This document shows positions 14,388 to 22,876 of a stretch of 25,828 nucleotides of DNA, one piece after another. Position 1 is the stretch's first letter. Each line of letters opens with the position of its first letter. Source of the DNA: JANWZL01 sp041640815 (GTDB lineage Bacteria; Pseudomonadota; Gammaproteobacteria; Burkholderiales; Thiobacillaceae); NCBI GenBank assembly GCA_041640815.1, contig JBEPZO010000031.1:1-25828 (forward strand), given 5' to 3'. Under the pieces are notes generated by a model, which ran no database searches, was not told the origin of the DNA, and worked only from the letters and a program-made list of their open reading frames with translations. Both the position numbers and the translations under genes were made by a program.

Positions 14388-15194
14388 ATGTCAGATAACC
14401 TGATCGAAATTCGCGGCCTGCGCTTTGCCTACGGCGAGCGTGAAGTCCTCACCGGCGTCGATCTCACCATTCGCCGCGGTCAAGTCGTCGCCGTGCTCGG
14501 CGCTAGCGGATGTGGCAAATCCACCTTGCTAAAACTCATCGGCGGGGAGGAAAGACCCACTGCCGGGCAGGTCAAAGTCGATGGGCTGGTCGTGCATGCG
14601 CTCAGCACTGAAGCCTTATACCGGTTGCGGCGTCGGATCGGCCGTATGTTCCAGGAAAGCGGCCTGTTCACGGACCTGACGGTGTTCGAAAACGTCGCCT
14701 TTCCCCTGCGGGAACACACCGACCTTCCCGAGGAAATGATCCGTGACCTGGTGTTGATGAAGCTGCACGCCGTGGGCCTACGCGGTACGCACCGCATGCA
14801 CACGGGTGAGCTGTCTGGCGGCATGTCGCGCCGTGTGGCCTTGGCACGCGCCATCGCCCTCGACCCGATGCTGACCATGTATGACGAGCCCTTTGCCGGC
14901 CTCGATCCGATCTCGCTCAACGCCATTGCCAACATCATCCGACGCTTGAACGATGCGCTGGGGATGACCAGCATCGTCGTTACCTACGACGTGGCGGAAT
15001 CGCTCAAGGTGGCCGACTATGCCTATTTCATCAACGATGGCGTCGTTGTCGCGCATGGGCCGGCCAAGGCAATGCGGCACGCCGATCACCCCTTCGTGCG
15101 CCAATTCGTCAACGGCGAGCCTCACGGCCCGGTCCGCTTTCACTATCCGGCGGCTGACCCGCGTCTAGATTTCGGCTTGCAAGCAGCAAATTGA
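14388..15194 (+). CDS. mlaF: MlaF-type phospholipid-transport ABC ATPase, orphan
   Basis: The 268-aa ATPase matches MlaF, the cytoplasmic ATPase of the MlaFEDB complex that moves phospholipids between inner and outer membranes. It has Walker A GASGCGKST (38-46), a MlaF-like GRMFQESGLFTDLTVFENVA, LSGGMSRRVALARAIALDP (signature from 142) and Walker B TMYDE (D166, E167). The residue at the H-loop is Tyr200 (VVTYDV) where most ABC ATPases have His. From memory betaproteobacterial MlaF proteins may share this, but I cannot verify it. The C-terminal GPVRFHYPA is also MlaF-like. No mlaE, mlaD, mlaC or mlaB follows: the gene is tail-to-tail with nuoN only 7 bp away. An 88-bp gap with no clear promoter or strong Shine-Dalgarno sequence separates it from the receptor gene. 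Confidence 0.9.
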   Translation: MSDNLIEIRGLRFAYGEREVLTGVDLTIRRGQVVAVLGASGCGKSTLLKLIGGEERPTAGQVKVDGLVVHALSTEALYRLRRRIGRMFQESGLFTDLTVFENVAFPLREHTDLPEEMIRDLVLMKLHAVGLRGTHRMHTGELSGGMSRRVALARAIALDPMLTMYDEPFAGLDPISLNAIANIIRRLNDALGMTSIVVTYDVAESLKVADYAYFINDGVVVAHGPAKAMRHADHPFVRQFVNGEPHGPVRFHYPAADPRLDFGLQAAN

Positions 15195-15201
15195 GGAGTG
15201 T

Positions 15202-16686
15202 TCAACGCAAGGCCTGCTGCATGGTGTCGAGACACAGGGCCATCAGCGGCTGTGGCAGGATGCCCAGCAATAGCACACCCAGCCCGTTCACCGACAGCAA
15301 TAGCCGGGCATCACCGCCAGGGGTGCCAATCGGCTCGAGGCTTCGGGGGCTATCGAAGTACATCAGTTTCACCACGCGCAGGTAGTAGTAGGCGCCGACG
15401 AGCGAGAACAGCACCGCCACGACGGCGAGCCAGGTGAGGCCTGCGCCCACCACGGCCTGCAGCACGGTGAGCTTGGCATAAAAGCCGAGGAAGGGCGGGA
15501 GCCCCGCCATGGACAGCATCAGGATGCCCATCAGCGCCGCCAGCCAAGGTGCACGCGCATTGAGGCCCTTGTAGTCATCGAGGTTTTCCGCTTCATGCCC
15601 GGCACGTGCGAGGTGGACCACCAGGCCAAAGGCCCCTAGGCTCATGATCACATAGGCGATGACATAGTACAGGGCTGCGCTATAGCCGCCTGTATCGCCG
15701 GTGAGCACGCCGAGGAGCAGAAAGCCCATGTGCGCGATGGTCGAGTAGGCCAGCATGCGCTTCATGTTGGTCTGCATGATGGCCGCCAGGTTACCGATGG
15801 CCAGCGACAGTACCGCCATCACCGCCAGCATCTGCTGCCAGTCGCCTTGTGCGGGCTGCAGGCCATCGACCAACAGCCGCATGACGAAGGCGAAGGCGGC
15901 GAGCTTAGGGGCCGATCCGATGAACAACGTCACCGCCGTGGGTGCGCCGTGGTAGATGTCAGGCACCCACATGTGGAAGGGGGCGGCGCCGAGCTTGAAG
16001 CCAACCGCGGCGATCACGAAGACGAGCCCGAAAGCCAACACGACCTCGTTTTCCACGCCGCCAGCCAGAACTTGCGCCATCCTTGCCAGCTCGAGCGTCC
16101 CCGTCAGGCCGTAGAGCATGGACATGCCATAGAGCAGCAGCCCCGAGGCGAGTGCACCCAGCACGAAGTACTTCATCGCCGCCTCCACCGCCTGGGTCGA
16201 ATCCCGCTTGAGCGCCACCAGGGCGTAGAGAGAGAGCGATAAAAGCTCAAGCCCCAGGTAGAGGGTCAAGAGGTGGCTGGCGGAGATCATCACCATCATG
16301 CCGAGCACGGCGAACAGCAGCAATGCGAAATACTCACCGCGCATCAGCGCTCGGTCGGCGAGGTACTGGCGCGAATAGATCACAGCGGCGATGCCGGCCA
16401 GGTAGGTCATGAGCTTGAGCAGATCGGCCATGGCATCGTCGACGAACATGCCGTTGAAGGCGTAGGCGGTGCCTGGGCCGCCGGTAAAGGCGGTGATCGC
16501 GGCCGCCGCCAGCAGGGTAATCAGGGTGAGCACATAGCCGGCGACACGGGGCACACCGACTTCGCCGCTAGCGGCGGCGGCGCGGGCGCGCGCATCGTAG
16601 GCCTCGATTAGCAGCACCACGCAAGCCATCACGAGCACCAGGATTTCTGGTGCGGCGGGCAGGAGGATAGGCACAGGGGGGTTCAT
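15202..16686 (-). CDS. nuoN: NADH-quinone oxidoreductase subunit N
   Basis: This 494-aa, about 14-helix antiporter-like subunit forms one of the proton channels in the membrane arm of complex I. Family features include YLGLELLSLSLYALVAL, AAMKYFVLGALASGLLLYG, AAPFHMWVPDIYHGAPT, MLAYSTIAHMGFLLLG and GLPPFLGFYAKL. The start is placed at ATG 16686 (MNPPVPILLPAAPEIL), preceded by GGGAGA; the open frame extends further upstream but into the end of nuoM. It is the last nuo gene, 28 bp after nuoM, and ends 7 bp from the convergent mlaF stop, leaving no room for a separate terminator. Confidence 0.96.
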   Translation of the reverse strand: MNPPVPILLPAAPEILVLVMACVVLLIEAYDARARAAAASGEVGVPRVAGYVLTLITLLAAAAITAFTGGPGTAYAFNGMFVDDAMADLLKLMTYLAGIAAVIYSRQYLADRALMRGEYFALLLFAVLGMMVMISASHLLTLYLGLELLSLSLYALVALKRDSTQAVEAAMKYFVLGALASGLLLYGMSMLYGLTGTLELARMAQVLAGGVENEVVLAFGLVFVIAAVGFKLGAAPFHMWVPDIYHGAPTAVTLFIGSAPKLAAFAFVMRLLVDGLQPAQGDWQQMLAVMAVLSLAIGNLAAIMQTNMKRMLAYSTIAHMGFLLLGVLTGDTGGYSAALYYVIAYVIMSLGAFGLVVHLARAGHEAENLDDYKGLNARAPWLAALMGILMLSMAGLPPFLGFYAKLTVLQAVVGAGLTWLAVVAVLFSLVGAYYYLRVVKLMYFDSPRSLEPIGTPGGDARLLLSVNGLGVLLLGILPQPLMALCLDTMQQALR

Positions 16687-16714
16687 TGCGCGTCTCCCGT
16701 CTCGGCAATCGGGC

Positions 16715-18208
16715 TCAATAGACCAGCTTGCTGTGCGCCACGTGGTTGAGCAGGTGAGCGACCGAGGCATGCATCACCTCGGTGAGCGGTAGCGGATATA
16801 TGCCCAAGGCTAGGACGCACACGGCAAGCAGGCCAAGCACCAGGAATTCGCGGCCATCGATGTCTTGCAAGGCGGCCACCTGCGGGTTGGCCACTGGGCC
16901 AAAGACGACCCGCTTGTACATCCACAGGGTGTAGGCGGCGCCGAAGATCAGGGTGAGTCCAGCCGCGAGCGCCCACCAGAAGCTTACCTCGATGGTGCCC
17001 AAGATGACCATGAACTCGCCGACGAAGCCGCTCGTGCCAGGAAGGCCGGCGTTGGCCATGGCGAAGAGCATGAACAGGGCGGCGAATCTCGGCATGGTGT
17101 TCACCACGCCGCCATAGTCGGCGATCTGCCGCGAGTGCAAGCGATCGTAGAGGACGCCCACACACAGGAACAAGGCAGCGGAGACGAAGCCGTGCGAGAT
17201 CATCTGCACGAGGCCACCCTCGATGCCGAGCGTGTTGAAGAGGAAGAAGCCTAGGGTGACGAAACCCATGTGGGCAATGGAGGAGTAGGCGATGAGCTTT
17301 TTCATGTCCGCCTGGACCAGGGCCACGAGGCCGATGTAGACGATGGCCACCAGGGAGAGGGCGACCATGAGCCAGGCGAGTTCATGCGCCGCATCCGGCA
17401 CGATGGGCAGGGTAAAGCGCAGAAAGCCGTAGGCGCCCACCTTCAAGGTGATCGCCGCCAGCACCACCGAGCCACCGGTTGGCGCCTCGACGTGCGCGTC
17501 CGGCAGCCAGGTATGCACGGGCCACATCGGCACCTTGACGGCGAAGGCGAAGAAGAAGGCGACGAAGAGCATGAGCTGTGCCGCCATGGTCAGGGGCAGC
17601 TTGTGCCAGCTTAAGATGTCGAAACTGCCGCCGGCCTGGAAGAAGAGATAGAGCACCGCCACCAGCATCAGCAGCGAACCCAAGAGGGTGTAGAGGAAGA
17701 ACTTGATCGCGGCATAGACGCGGTTCGGCCCCCCCCACATGCCGATAATGAGGTAGAGCGGGATCAGCATCGCCTCGAAGAAGACGTAGAACAGGATGCC
17801 GTCCAGCGCCGCGAAGACGCCGTTGAGCAACCCAGACTGGATGAGGAAGGCGGCCATGTATTGCGCCACCTTGTGCTGGATGACGAGCCAGCCGGCCAGC
17901 ACCACCAGCACGGTGGTGAGGCTGTTGAGCAAGATGAAGGGCATGGAGATGCCATCCACCCCCAGGTAGTAGTGGATGTTGAAGGCCGCAATCCAAGCCG
18001 TGCGCTCGACGAACTGCATCTGCGGCGTGCTGGCATCGAAGCCGGTCCACAGCGGGATGGCGACGACAAAGCCAAGCAAGGCGCCGATCAAGGCCAGGCT
18101 GCGCGTGCCATCGGCCCGGCGGTCATCGCCCCCGAGGGCGAGCACGAGGATGCCCGCGACGATGGGCACCCAAATGGTGAGGCTTAAGATGGGAAATCCT
18201 TCGAGCAT
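16715..18208 (-). CDS. nuoM: NADH-quinone oxidoreductase subunit M
   Basis: The 497-aa antiporter-like subunit shows the classic NuoM/ND4 motifs: GVDGISMPFILLNSLTTVL, FFEAMLIPLYLIIGMWGG with the membrane Glu needed for proton translocation, VPMWPVHTWLPDAHVEAPT with the conserved Lys/His region, KLIAYSSIAHMGFVTLG, and GLPGTSGFVGEFM. ATG 18208 is preferred over the preceding TTG at 18211 because AGGA lies about 8 bp upstream of the ATG. It follows nuoL after a 43-bp gap. Confidence 0.96.
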   Translation of the reverse strand: MLEGFPILSLTIWVPIVAGILVLALGGDDRRADGTRSLALIGALLGFVVAIPLWTGFDASTPQMQFVERTAWIAAFNIHYYLGVDGISMPFILLNSLTTVLVVLAGWLVIQHKVAQYMAAFLIQSGLLNGVFAALDGILFYVFFEAMLIPLYLIIGMWGGPNRVYAAIKFFLYTLLGSLLMLVAVLYLFFQAGGSFDILSWHKLPLTMAAQLMLFVAFFFAFAVKVPMWPVHTWLPDAHVEAPTGGSVVLAAITLKVGAYGFLRFTLPIVPDAAHELAWLMVALSLVAIVYIGLVALVQADMKKLIAYSSIAHMGFVTLGFFLFNTLGIEGGLVQMISHGFVSAALFLCVGVLYDRLHSRQIADYGGVVNTMPRFAALFMLFAMANAGLPGTSGFVGEFMVILGTIEVSFWWALAAGLTLIFGAAYTLWMYKRVVFGPVANPQVAALQDIDGREFLVLGLLAVCVLALGIYPLPLTEVMHASVAHLLNHVAHSKLVY

Positions 18209-18251
18209 CAAGCTATCCTGAGCGGTCTATTGGCTTATGCGTTATGCCACC

Positions 18252-20264
18252 TCAATCGACGAACCACGTCAAAAGCAGCGCCACGCCGATGATCATGGCG
18301 AAGGCGTAGTGGTAGATATACCCGGTTTGGAGCTGCCGCACGATGGCTGCCACACGCGCCACCACACGCGCCGTACCGTTCACCAGCACGCCGTCGATCG
18401 CCAAGACATCGCCCCAGCGCCACAGCCGGCCGCCTACCAGGCGCGCGCCGCCAGCGAAGAACCAGTCGTTGAAATCGTCGAAACCGTACTTGCGCTCGAG
18501 GATGGTGTAGAGGATGCCAGCCTTCCGACGCAGCTTCTCCGGCAGGTCGCGGCGGACCATGTAGAGGTACCAGGCCGTGGCCACACCGGCCACCGCCAGC
18601 CAGAACGGCAGGCTCGTCAGGCCATGCAGAACCATGGCGCCCGCGCCGTGGTACTGCTGCGCAAGGTACTGCATGGCCGGATGCGCGGCGTGATCGACGT
18701 AGATCGAGGCGCCGAAGAAATTGCCGAACAGCAGGGGTTCGATGTAGGCCCAACCGGCGTAGACCGAGGGGATGGCCAGGATGAGCAAGGGTGCCGTCAC
18801 CACCCAGGGCGACTCCCGCGGGGCGCTGTGGCCGCCGCCGTGGTGACCGTGCACGTCGTCGTCCTTGCCGCCTTCCTGATCATGCCCGGCATGGGCGTGA
18901 CGGAAGCGCTCCTTGCCGTGGAAGACCAGGAAGTACATGCGGAAGGAATAGAAGGCGGTGACAAACACGCCGGCGGTGACGGCAAAGGCGGCGAAATCGG
19001 CCCCCCAGAGGTCGGTGGCATGAGCGGCGAGGATGATGGAATCCTTGGAGAAGAAGCCCGACAGACCGGGCGTGCCGATCAGCGCCAGCGAGCCGATGAG
19101 CAGCGTCGCCCAGGTGATCGGCATGTACTTGCGCAAACCGCCCATGTTGCGGATGTCCTGGTCATGGTGCATGCCGATGATGACGCTGCCGGCGGCAAGG
19201 AACAGCAATGCCTTGAAGAAGGCGTGCGTCATGAGGTGGAAGATGGCCACCGAATAGGCCGAGGCACCGAGGGCCACGGTCATGTAACCGAGCTGCGACA
19301 GGGTGGAATAGGCCACCACGCGCTTGATGTCGTGCTGCACCATGCCCAGCAAGCCCATGAACAGGGCGGTGATGGCGCCGATGACCAGGACGAAAGAAAG
19401 GGCGGTGTCGGACAGCTCAAAGAGCGGGCTCATGCGCGCCACCATGAAGATGCCGGCGGTGACCATGGTGGCGGCATGGATCAGGGCGGAGATGGGGGTC
19501 GGGCCCTCCATGGAATCGGGCAACCACACGTGCAGCGGGAACTGGGCGCTCTTGCCCATGGCGCCGATGAACAAGAGGATGCAGATCAAGGTCATGAGCG
19601 ACCACGGCTGACCCTCGATCAAGGTGAGGGTGTGCTGGGCGAGCTCAGGCGCGCGCTGGAACACCTCGGCATAGTCCAAGGTACCGAAATGGGCCCAGAT
19701 GAGGCCTATGCCCAACAGGAAGCCCAAATCGCCCACACGGTTGACCAGGAAGGCCTTGAGGTTGGCGTAGATGGCGCTCTCGCGCGTGTACCAGAAGCCG
19801 ATGAGCAGATAGGACACCAAGCCGACCGCCTCCCAGCCGAAAAACAGCTGCAGGAAGTTGTTCGACATCACCAGCATCAGCATGGCGAAGGTGAACAGCG
19901 CGATGTAGCTGAAAAAGCGCTGATAGCCTGGGTCGTCGGCCATGTAGCCGATGGTGTAGACGTGCACGCACAGCGACACAAAGGTCACCACCAGCATCAT
20001 CAAGGCAGTGAGGGGGTCGATGAGAAAGCCAACCTCGAGCCTCAAGTCGCCGGCAGTCAACCAGGTGTAGAGGGCACCGTTGAAGGTGTTTCCGGCCTGC
20101 ACATCGCGAAAGATCACGATCGAGGCCAGAAAGGCGATGCTGACACCGAGGATGGTCACCGTGTGCGCGCCGACGCGGCCGATTAAGCGGCCGAACAGGC
20201 CGGCGATGACCGCGCCGGCGAGCGGCGCGAGGGGAACCACGAGGTAGAGAGTCTTCATGTCCAT
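18252..20264 (-). CDS. nuoL: NADH-quinone oxidoreductase subunit L
   Basis: The 670-aa subunit has an antiporter core plus the C-terminal lateral helix that runs along the membrane arm. Motifs include FFGWEAVGLVSYLLIGFWY, KSAQFPLHVWLPDSMEGPT, ALIHAATMVTAGIFM, KRVVAYSTLSQLGYM and MTHAFFKALLFLAAGSVI. A His/Asp/Gly-rich loop (HAHAGHDQ to HGHHGGGH, near residue 460) sits between helices, a common feature that may simply be a flexible cytoplasmic loop. The start is uncertain among TTG 20273, ATG 20264 and ATG 20258. ATG 20264 has AAGGG about 9 bp upstream and is chosen. It begins 5 bp after the nuoK stop. Confidence 0.95.
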   Translation of the reverse strand: MDMKTLYLVVPLAPLAGAVIAGLFGRLIGRVGAHTVTILGVSIAFLASIVIFRDVQAGNTFNGALYTWLTAGDLRLEVGFLIDPLTALMMLVVTFVSLCVHVYTIGYMADDPGYQRFFSYIALFTFAMLMLVMSNNFLQLFFGWEAVGLVSYLLIGFWYTRESAIYANLKAFLVNRVGDLGFLLGIGLIWAHFGTLDYAEVFQRAPELAQHTLTLIEGQPWSLMTLICILLFIGAMGKSAQFPLHVWLPDSMEGPTPISALIHAATMVTAGIFMVARMSPLFELSDTALSFVLVIGAITALFMGLLGMVQHDIKRVVAYSTLSQLGYMTVALGASAYSVAIFHLMTHAFFKALLFLAAGSVIIGMHHDQDIRNMGGLRKYMPITWATLLIGSLALIGTPGLSGFFSKDSIILAAHATDLWGADFAAFAVTAGVFVTAFYSFRMYFLVFHGKERFRHAHAGHDQEGGKDDDVHGHHGGGHSAPRESPWVVTAPLLILAIPSVYAGWAYIEPLLFGNFFGASIYVDHAAHPAMQYLAQQYHGAGAMVLHGLTSLPFWLAVAGVATAWYLYMVRRDLPEKLRRKAGILYTILERKYGFDDFNDWFFAGGARLVGGRLWRWGDVLAIDGVLVNGTARVVARVAAIVRQLQTGYIYHYAFAMIIGVALLLTWFVD

Positions 20265-20269
20265 GGCGG

Positions 20270-20575
20270 TCAACCCTTGAGGCTATCGAGGTCTTCGACA
20301 TGGATGCTGCGGCGGGCGCGGAACAGCACCACCAGGATGGCCAGACCGATGGCCGACTCGGCCGCCGCCACGGTCAAGATGAAGAAGACGAAGATCTGGC
20401 CAGCGGTGTCGCCGAGAAAATGCGCAAAGGCAACGAAGTTGATGTTGACCGCGAGCAGCATCAGCTCGATGGCCATGAGCAGGACGATGAGGTTACGGCG
20501 GTTGAGGAAGATGCCGAGCACGCTGATGGCGAACAACACCGAACCCAGGATCAGGTAGTGATGCAAACCGATCAT
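20270..20575 (-). CDS. nuoK: NADH-quinone oxidoreductase subunit K
   Basis: This three-helix, 101-aa membrane subunit carries both buried glutamates needed for proton pumping: Glu37 in LMAIELMLLAVNINF and Glu73 in TVAAAESAIGLAI. Length and sequence are standard for proteobacterial NuoK. AAGG lies about 8 bp before the ATG. Unlike the usual tight nuoJ-nuoK spacing, 109 bp separate it from nuoJ, and its ATG overlaps the stop of a small ORF in that spacer. Confidence 0.97.
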   Translation of the reverse strand: MIGLHHYLILGSVLFAISVLGIFLNRRNLIVLLMAIELMLLAVNINFVAFAHFLGDTAGQIFVFFILTVAAAESAIGLAILVVLFRARRSIHVEDLDSLKG

Positions 20576-20688
20576 GGCAGACGCCTTGGCGGGTGATGGG
20601 TGAACAGTGGGGCGGCTGCGCCCGCGCGCATTATTGGCAGCCGGTGATGGCGCACGCAGGGGGAGGCAGGGGGCTTTATCGGCATCAT
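20572..20688 (-). CDS. 38-codon small ORF between nuoJ and nuoK, ATGA-coupled at both ends
   Basis: Within the 109-bp nuoJ-nuoK spacer an ORF runs without interruption from ATG 20688-20686, which overlaps the nuoJ stop as ATGA. It ends at TGA 20574-20572, which overlaps the nuoK start as ATGA. A strong Shine-Dalgarno sequence (GGAGGA) lies about 5 bp before its start, inside the end of nuoJ. The predicted peptide is Pro/Arg/His-rich (it starts MMPIKPPASPCV and ends HHPPRRLP) with no membrane segment. I do not recognise it. It may encode a small protein or mainly serve to carry ribosomes from nuoJ to nuoK. The unusual composition argues for caution. Confidence 0.4.
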   Translation of the reverse strand: MMPIKPPASPCVRHHRLPIMRAGAAAPLFTHHPPRRLP

Positions 20689-21299
20689 TCTTCCTCCGCG
20701 CGCGGTTGCGGTCGCTGCGGTTTGATGCTGACCAGCCGTACCCGCCCGTCGCGCTTGACCTTGACCTGTTGCGCCGGGTCTAGCCATTTCAGGCCCTGGC
20801 GCCGGCGCAAGGTGAGCGCGATGGCGGCGACGATGGCCACCAGCAGGATGACGGCGGCAAGCTCGAAGGGGTAGACGTAATCGGTATACAGTAGCCGTCC
20901 CAGTTCCTTGGTGTTGCTGTATTCCGCCGGCTTGGGCGCGGGTGCAGTCAGGCCAAAGGTCTCGCCACCCAGCACCAGGATCATCTGCAGCACCATGAGC
21001 CCTGCCACCACAGCGGCGATGGGCAGATAATCCCAGAAGTTTTGCCGCAGCTGTTCGATGTTGATATCCAACATCATCACCACGAACAGGAACAGCACCA
21101 TCACGGCGCCGACATAGACCAGCACGAGGGTGATGGCGAGGAATTCGGCCTCGAGCAGCAGCCATAGCCCGGCGGCGGTGAAAAAGGCAAGCACCAGGGC
21201 GAGCGCCGCATGCACGGGGTTGCGGGCAGTGATCACCCGCACGCCGGCCAGAAGCAGGATGGCGGCGAAGAGATAAAAGACGATGGCGGAAAATTCCAT
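20685..21299 (-). CDS. nuoJ: NADH-quinone oxidoreductase subunit J
   Basis: The 204-aa membrane subunit has five helices. Family-typical segments are VITARNPVHAALALVLAFF, LLEAEFLAITLVLVYVGAV and MVLFLFVVMMLD (the pi-bulge helix TM3 region), followed by YPFELAAVILLVAIVAAIAL. A basic, Pro/Glu-rich cytoplasmic tail of about 40 residues ends in RAEEE. It lies 43 bp after nuoI. The last codons carry a GGAGGA Shine-Dalgarno sequence for the following small ORF. Confidence 0.96.
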   Translation of the reverse strand: MEFSAIVFYLFAAILLLAGVRVITARNPVHAALALVLAFFTAAGLWLLLEAEFLAITLVLVYVGAVMVLFLFVVMMLDINIEQLRQNFWDYLPIAAVVAGLMVLQMILVLGGETFGLTAPAPKPAEYSNTKELGRLLYTDYVYPFELAAVILLVAIVAAIALTLRRRQGLKWLDPAQQVKVKRDGRVRLVSIKPQRPQPRAEEE

Positions 21300-21342
21300 G
21301 CTCGAGCGGGTCGTTCGTTATTGGACGGGTTTTGCGCGCACG

Positions 21343-21834
21343 CTATCGGTATCGGGCGTCTTCGGCCTTGGCCCGGGCGATCTCGGCCTCGTACTTGTCG
21401 CCCACCGCCAGTAGCATCTCCTTGGTGTAGTACAGGTCACCGCGCTTCTCGCCGTGATAGTCGATGATATGGGTCTCGACGATGGCATCCACCGGGCAGG
21501 CCTCTTCGCAGAAGCCACAGAAGATGCACTTGGTCAGATCGATGTCGTAGCGCGTGGTGCGGCGCGTGCCATCGGCGCGCTGTTCCGATTCGATGTAAAT
21601 GGCCAGTGCCGGGCAGACCGCCTCGCACAGCTTGCAGGCAATGCAGCGCTCCTCGCCATTGGGGTAGCGGCGCTGCGCATGCAGGCCGCGAAAGCGCGGG
21701 CTCATCGGCGTGCGTTCCTCCGGAAACTGGATGGTGATCTTGCGCGCAAAGAGGTAACGCCCCGTGAGCGACATGCCCTTGAGCAATTCCGCCAGCAGGA
21801 AGGTGTTGAAGAACTGCTTGATACGACCGAGCAT
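21343..21834 (-). CDS. nuoI: NADH-quinone oxidoreductase subunit I (2x[4Fe-4S])
   Basis: The 163-aa peripheral-arm subunit binds clusters N6a and N6b. Two intact ferredoxin motifs are visible: CIACKLCEAVCP and CIFCGFCEEACP. The N-terminus (MLGRIKQFFNTFLLAELL) is the amphipathic segment that anchors it to the membrane. ATG 21834 is chosen over the longer open frame because GAGGAGGT sits 5 bp upstream and the extra N-terminal residues overlap nuoH and are not family-like. The spacing to nuoH is 10 bp. Confidence 0.97.
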   Translation of the reverse strand: MLGRIKQFFNTFLLAELLKGMSLTGRYLFARKITIQFPEERTPMSPRFRGLHAQRRYPNGEERCIACKLCEAVCPALAIYIESEQRADGTRRTTRYDIDLTKCIFCGFCEEACPVDAIVETHIIDYHGEKRGDLYYTKEMLLAVGDKYEAEIARAKAEDARYR

Positions 21835-21844
21835 GCCGACCTCC

Positions 21845-22876
21845 TCAATGGAACAGATGGCCGAACGGCGTCTGCATGGCCAGGCCAATGACCACGATCC
21901 ACACCAGCGTCACGGGGATGAACACCTTCCAGCCCAGACGCATGATCTGGTCGTAACGGTAGCGCGGGAAAGTGGCGCGAAACCACAGAAACAACAGCAG
22001 GATGAAGCTCACCTTGGCCGCCAGCCAAAAGAAGCCATCCGGAATACCCGGTAGCGGCGACAGCCAGCCTCCCAGGAACATGATGCTGGTGAGTGTGGAG
22101 ACCAGGATCATGTTGGCGTATTCGGCGAGGAAGAAGACGGCGAAGGCCATGCCCGAATACTCGACGTGAAAGCCGGCGACGATCTCGGACTCGCCCTCGG
22201 CGACATCGAACGGCGCGCGGTTGGTCTCGGCCACACCGGCGATCAGGTAGACCAAAAACAAGGGGAAGAGCGGTAGCCAGTACCAATGCCAGAAACCGCC
22301 TTCCTGGCCTTTGACGATGTCGACGAGATTGAGGCTTTGCGCACTCATCAGCACGCCGACCAAGGCAAAACCCATGGCGATTTCGTAGGCGACGATCTGG
22401 GCAGCCGAGCGCAGGCTGCCGAGAAAGGCATACTTGGAGTTCGACGCCCAGCCGGCGACGATCACCCCATACACGCCCATGGAAGTGATGGCCATGACAT
22501 AGAGCAGGCCAGCATCGATGTTGGCCAGCACCAGGCGGTCGGTGAACGGGATCACCGCCCAGGCCGCCATGGCTGGGGCGATGGCCAGCACCGGCGCGAA
22601 CAAAAACAGCCCTTTGCTCGCGCCGGAAGGGACGATGATCTCCTTGGTCATGAGCTTCACCGCATCGGCGATGGGCTGCCCCAGGCCCCAGAGCTTGAAG
22701 CCGAAAAAGCCGACGCGGTTGGGGCCCATGCGCACCTGCATCCAGCCGATGACCTTGCGCTCGGCATAGGTGAGGTAGGCCACGGCGGTGAGCAGCGGCA
22801 GCACGATGGCGATGATCTTGACCAGCGTCCAGACCGGGGGCCAGGCGGGACCGAGGAGACCTTGGAAGAATTCCAT
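21845..22876 (-). CDS. nuoH: NADH-quinone oxidoreductase subunit H
   Basis: The 343-aa, eight-helix subunit forms the quinone-binding chamber at the junction of the two arms. It shows AYLTYAERKVIGWMQVRMGPNRVG, split by no insertion, WASNSKYAFLGSLRSAAQ, the acidic funnel ETNRAPFDVAEGESEIVAGF and FRATFPRYRYDQIMRLGWK. The ATG overlaps the nuoG stop by one base (TAATG), with GGAGAAG just upstream. Confidence 0.97.
   Translation of the reverse strand: MEFFQGLLGPAWPPVWTLVKIIAIVLPLLTAVAYLTYAERKVIGWMQVRMGPNRVGFFGFKLWGLGQPIADAVKLMTKEIIVPSGASKGLFLFAPVLAIAPAMAAWAVIPFTDRLVLANIDAGLLYVMAITSMGVYGVIVAGWASNSKYAFLGSLRSAAQIVAYEIAMGFALVGVLMSAQSLNLVDIVKGQEGGFWHWYWLPLFPLFLVYLIAGVAETNRAPFDVAEGESEIVAGFHVEYSGMAFAVFFLAEYANMILVSTLTSIMFLGGWLSPLPGIPDGFFWLAAKVSFILLLFLWFRATFPRYRYDQIMRLGWKVFIPVTLVWIVVIGLAMQTPFGHLFH

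Noticed and set aside
18780..18900. His-rich loop of NuoL as a metal-binding insertion
   Set aside because: Such variable His/Gly/Asp loops are, from memory, common at this place in proteobacterial NuoL and need no special function.
18237..20186. 649-codon plus-strand open frame opposite nuoL
   Set aside because: It is the antisense of a standard NuoL in GC-rich DNA. Its translation is low-complexity (rich in Gly, His, Gln, Asp and Glu), with no domain and no ribosome binding site.
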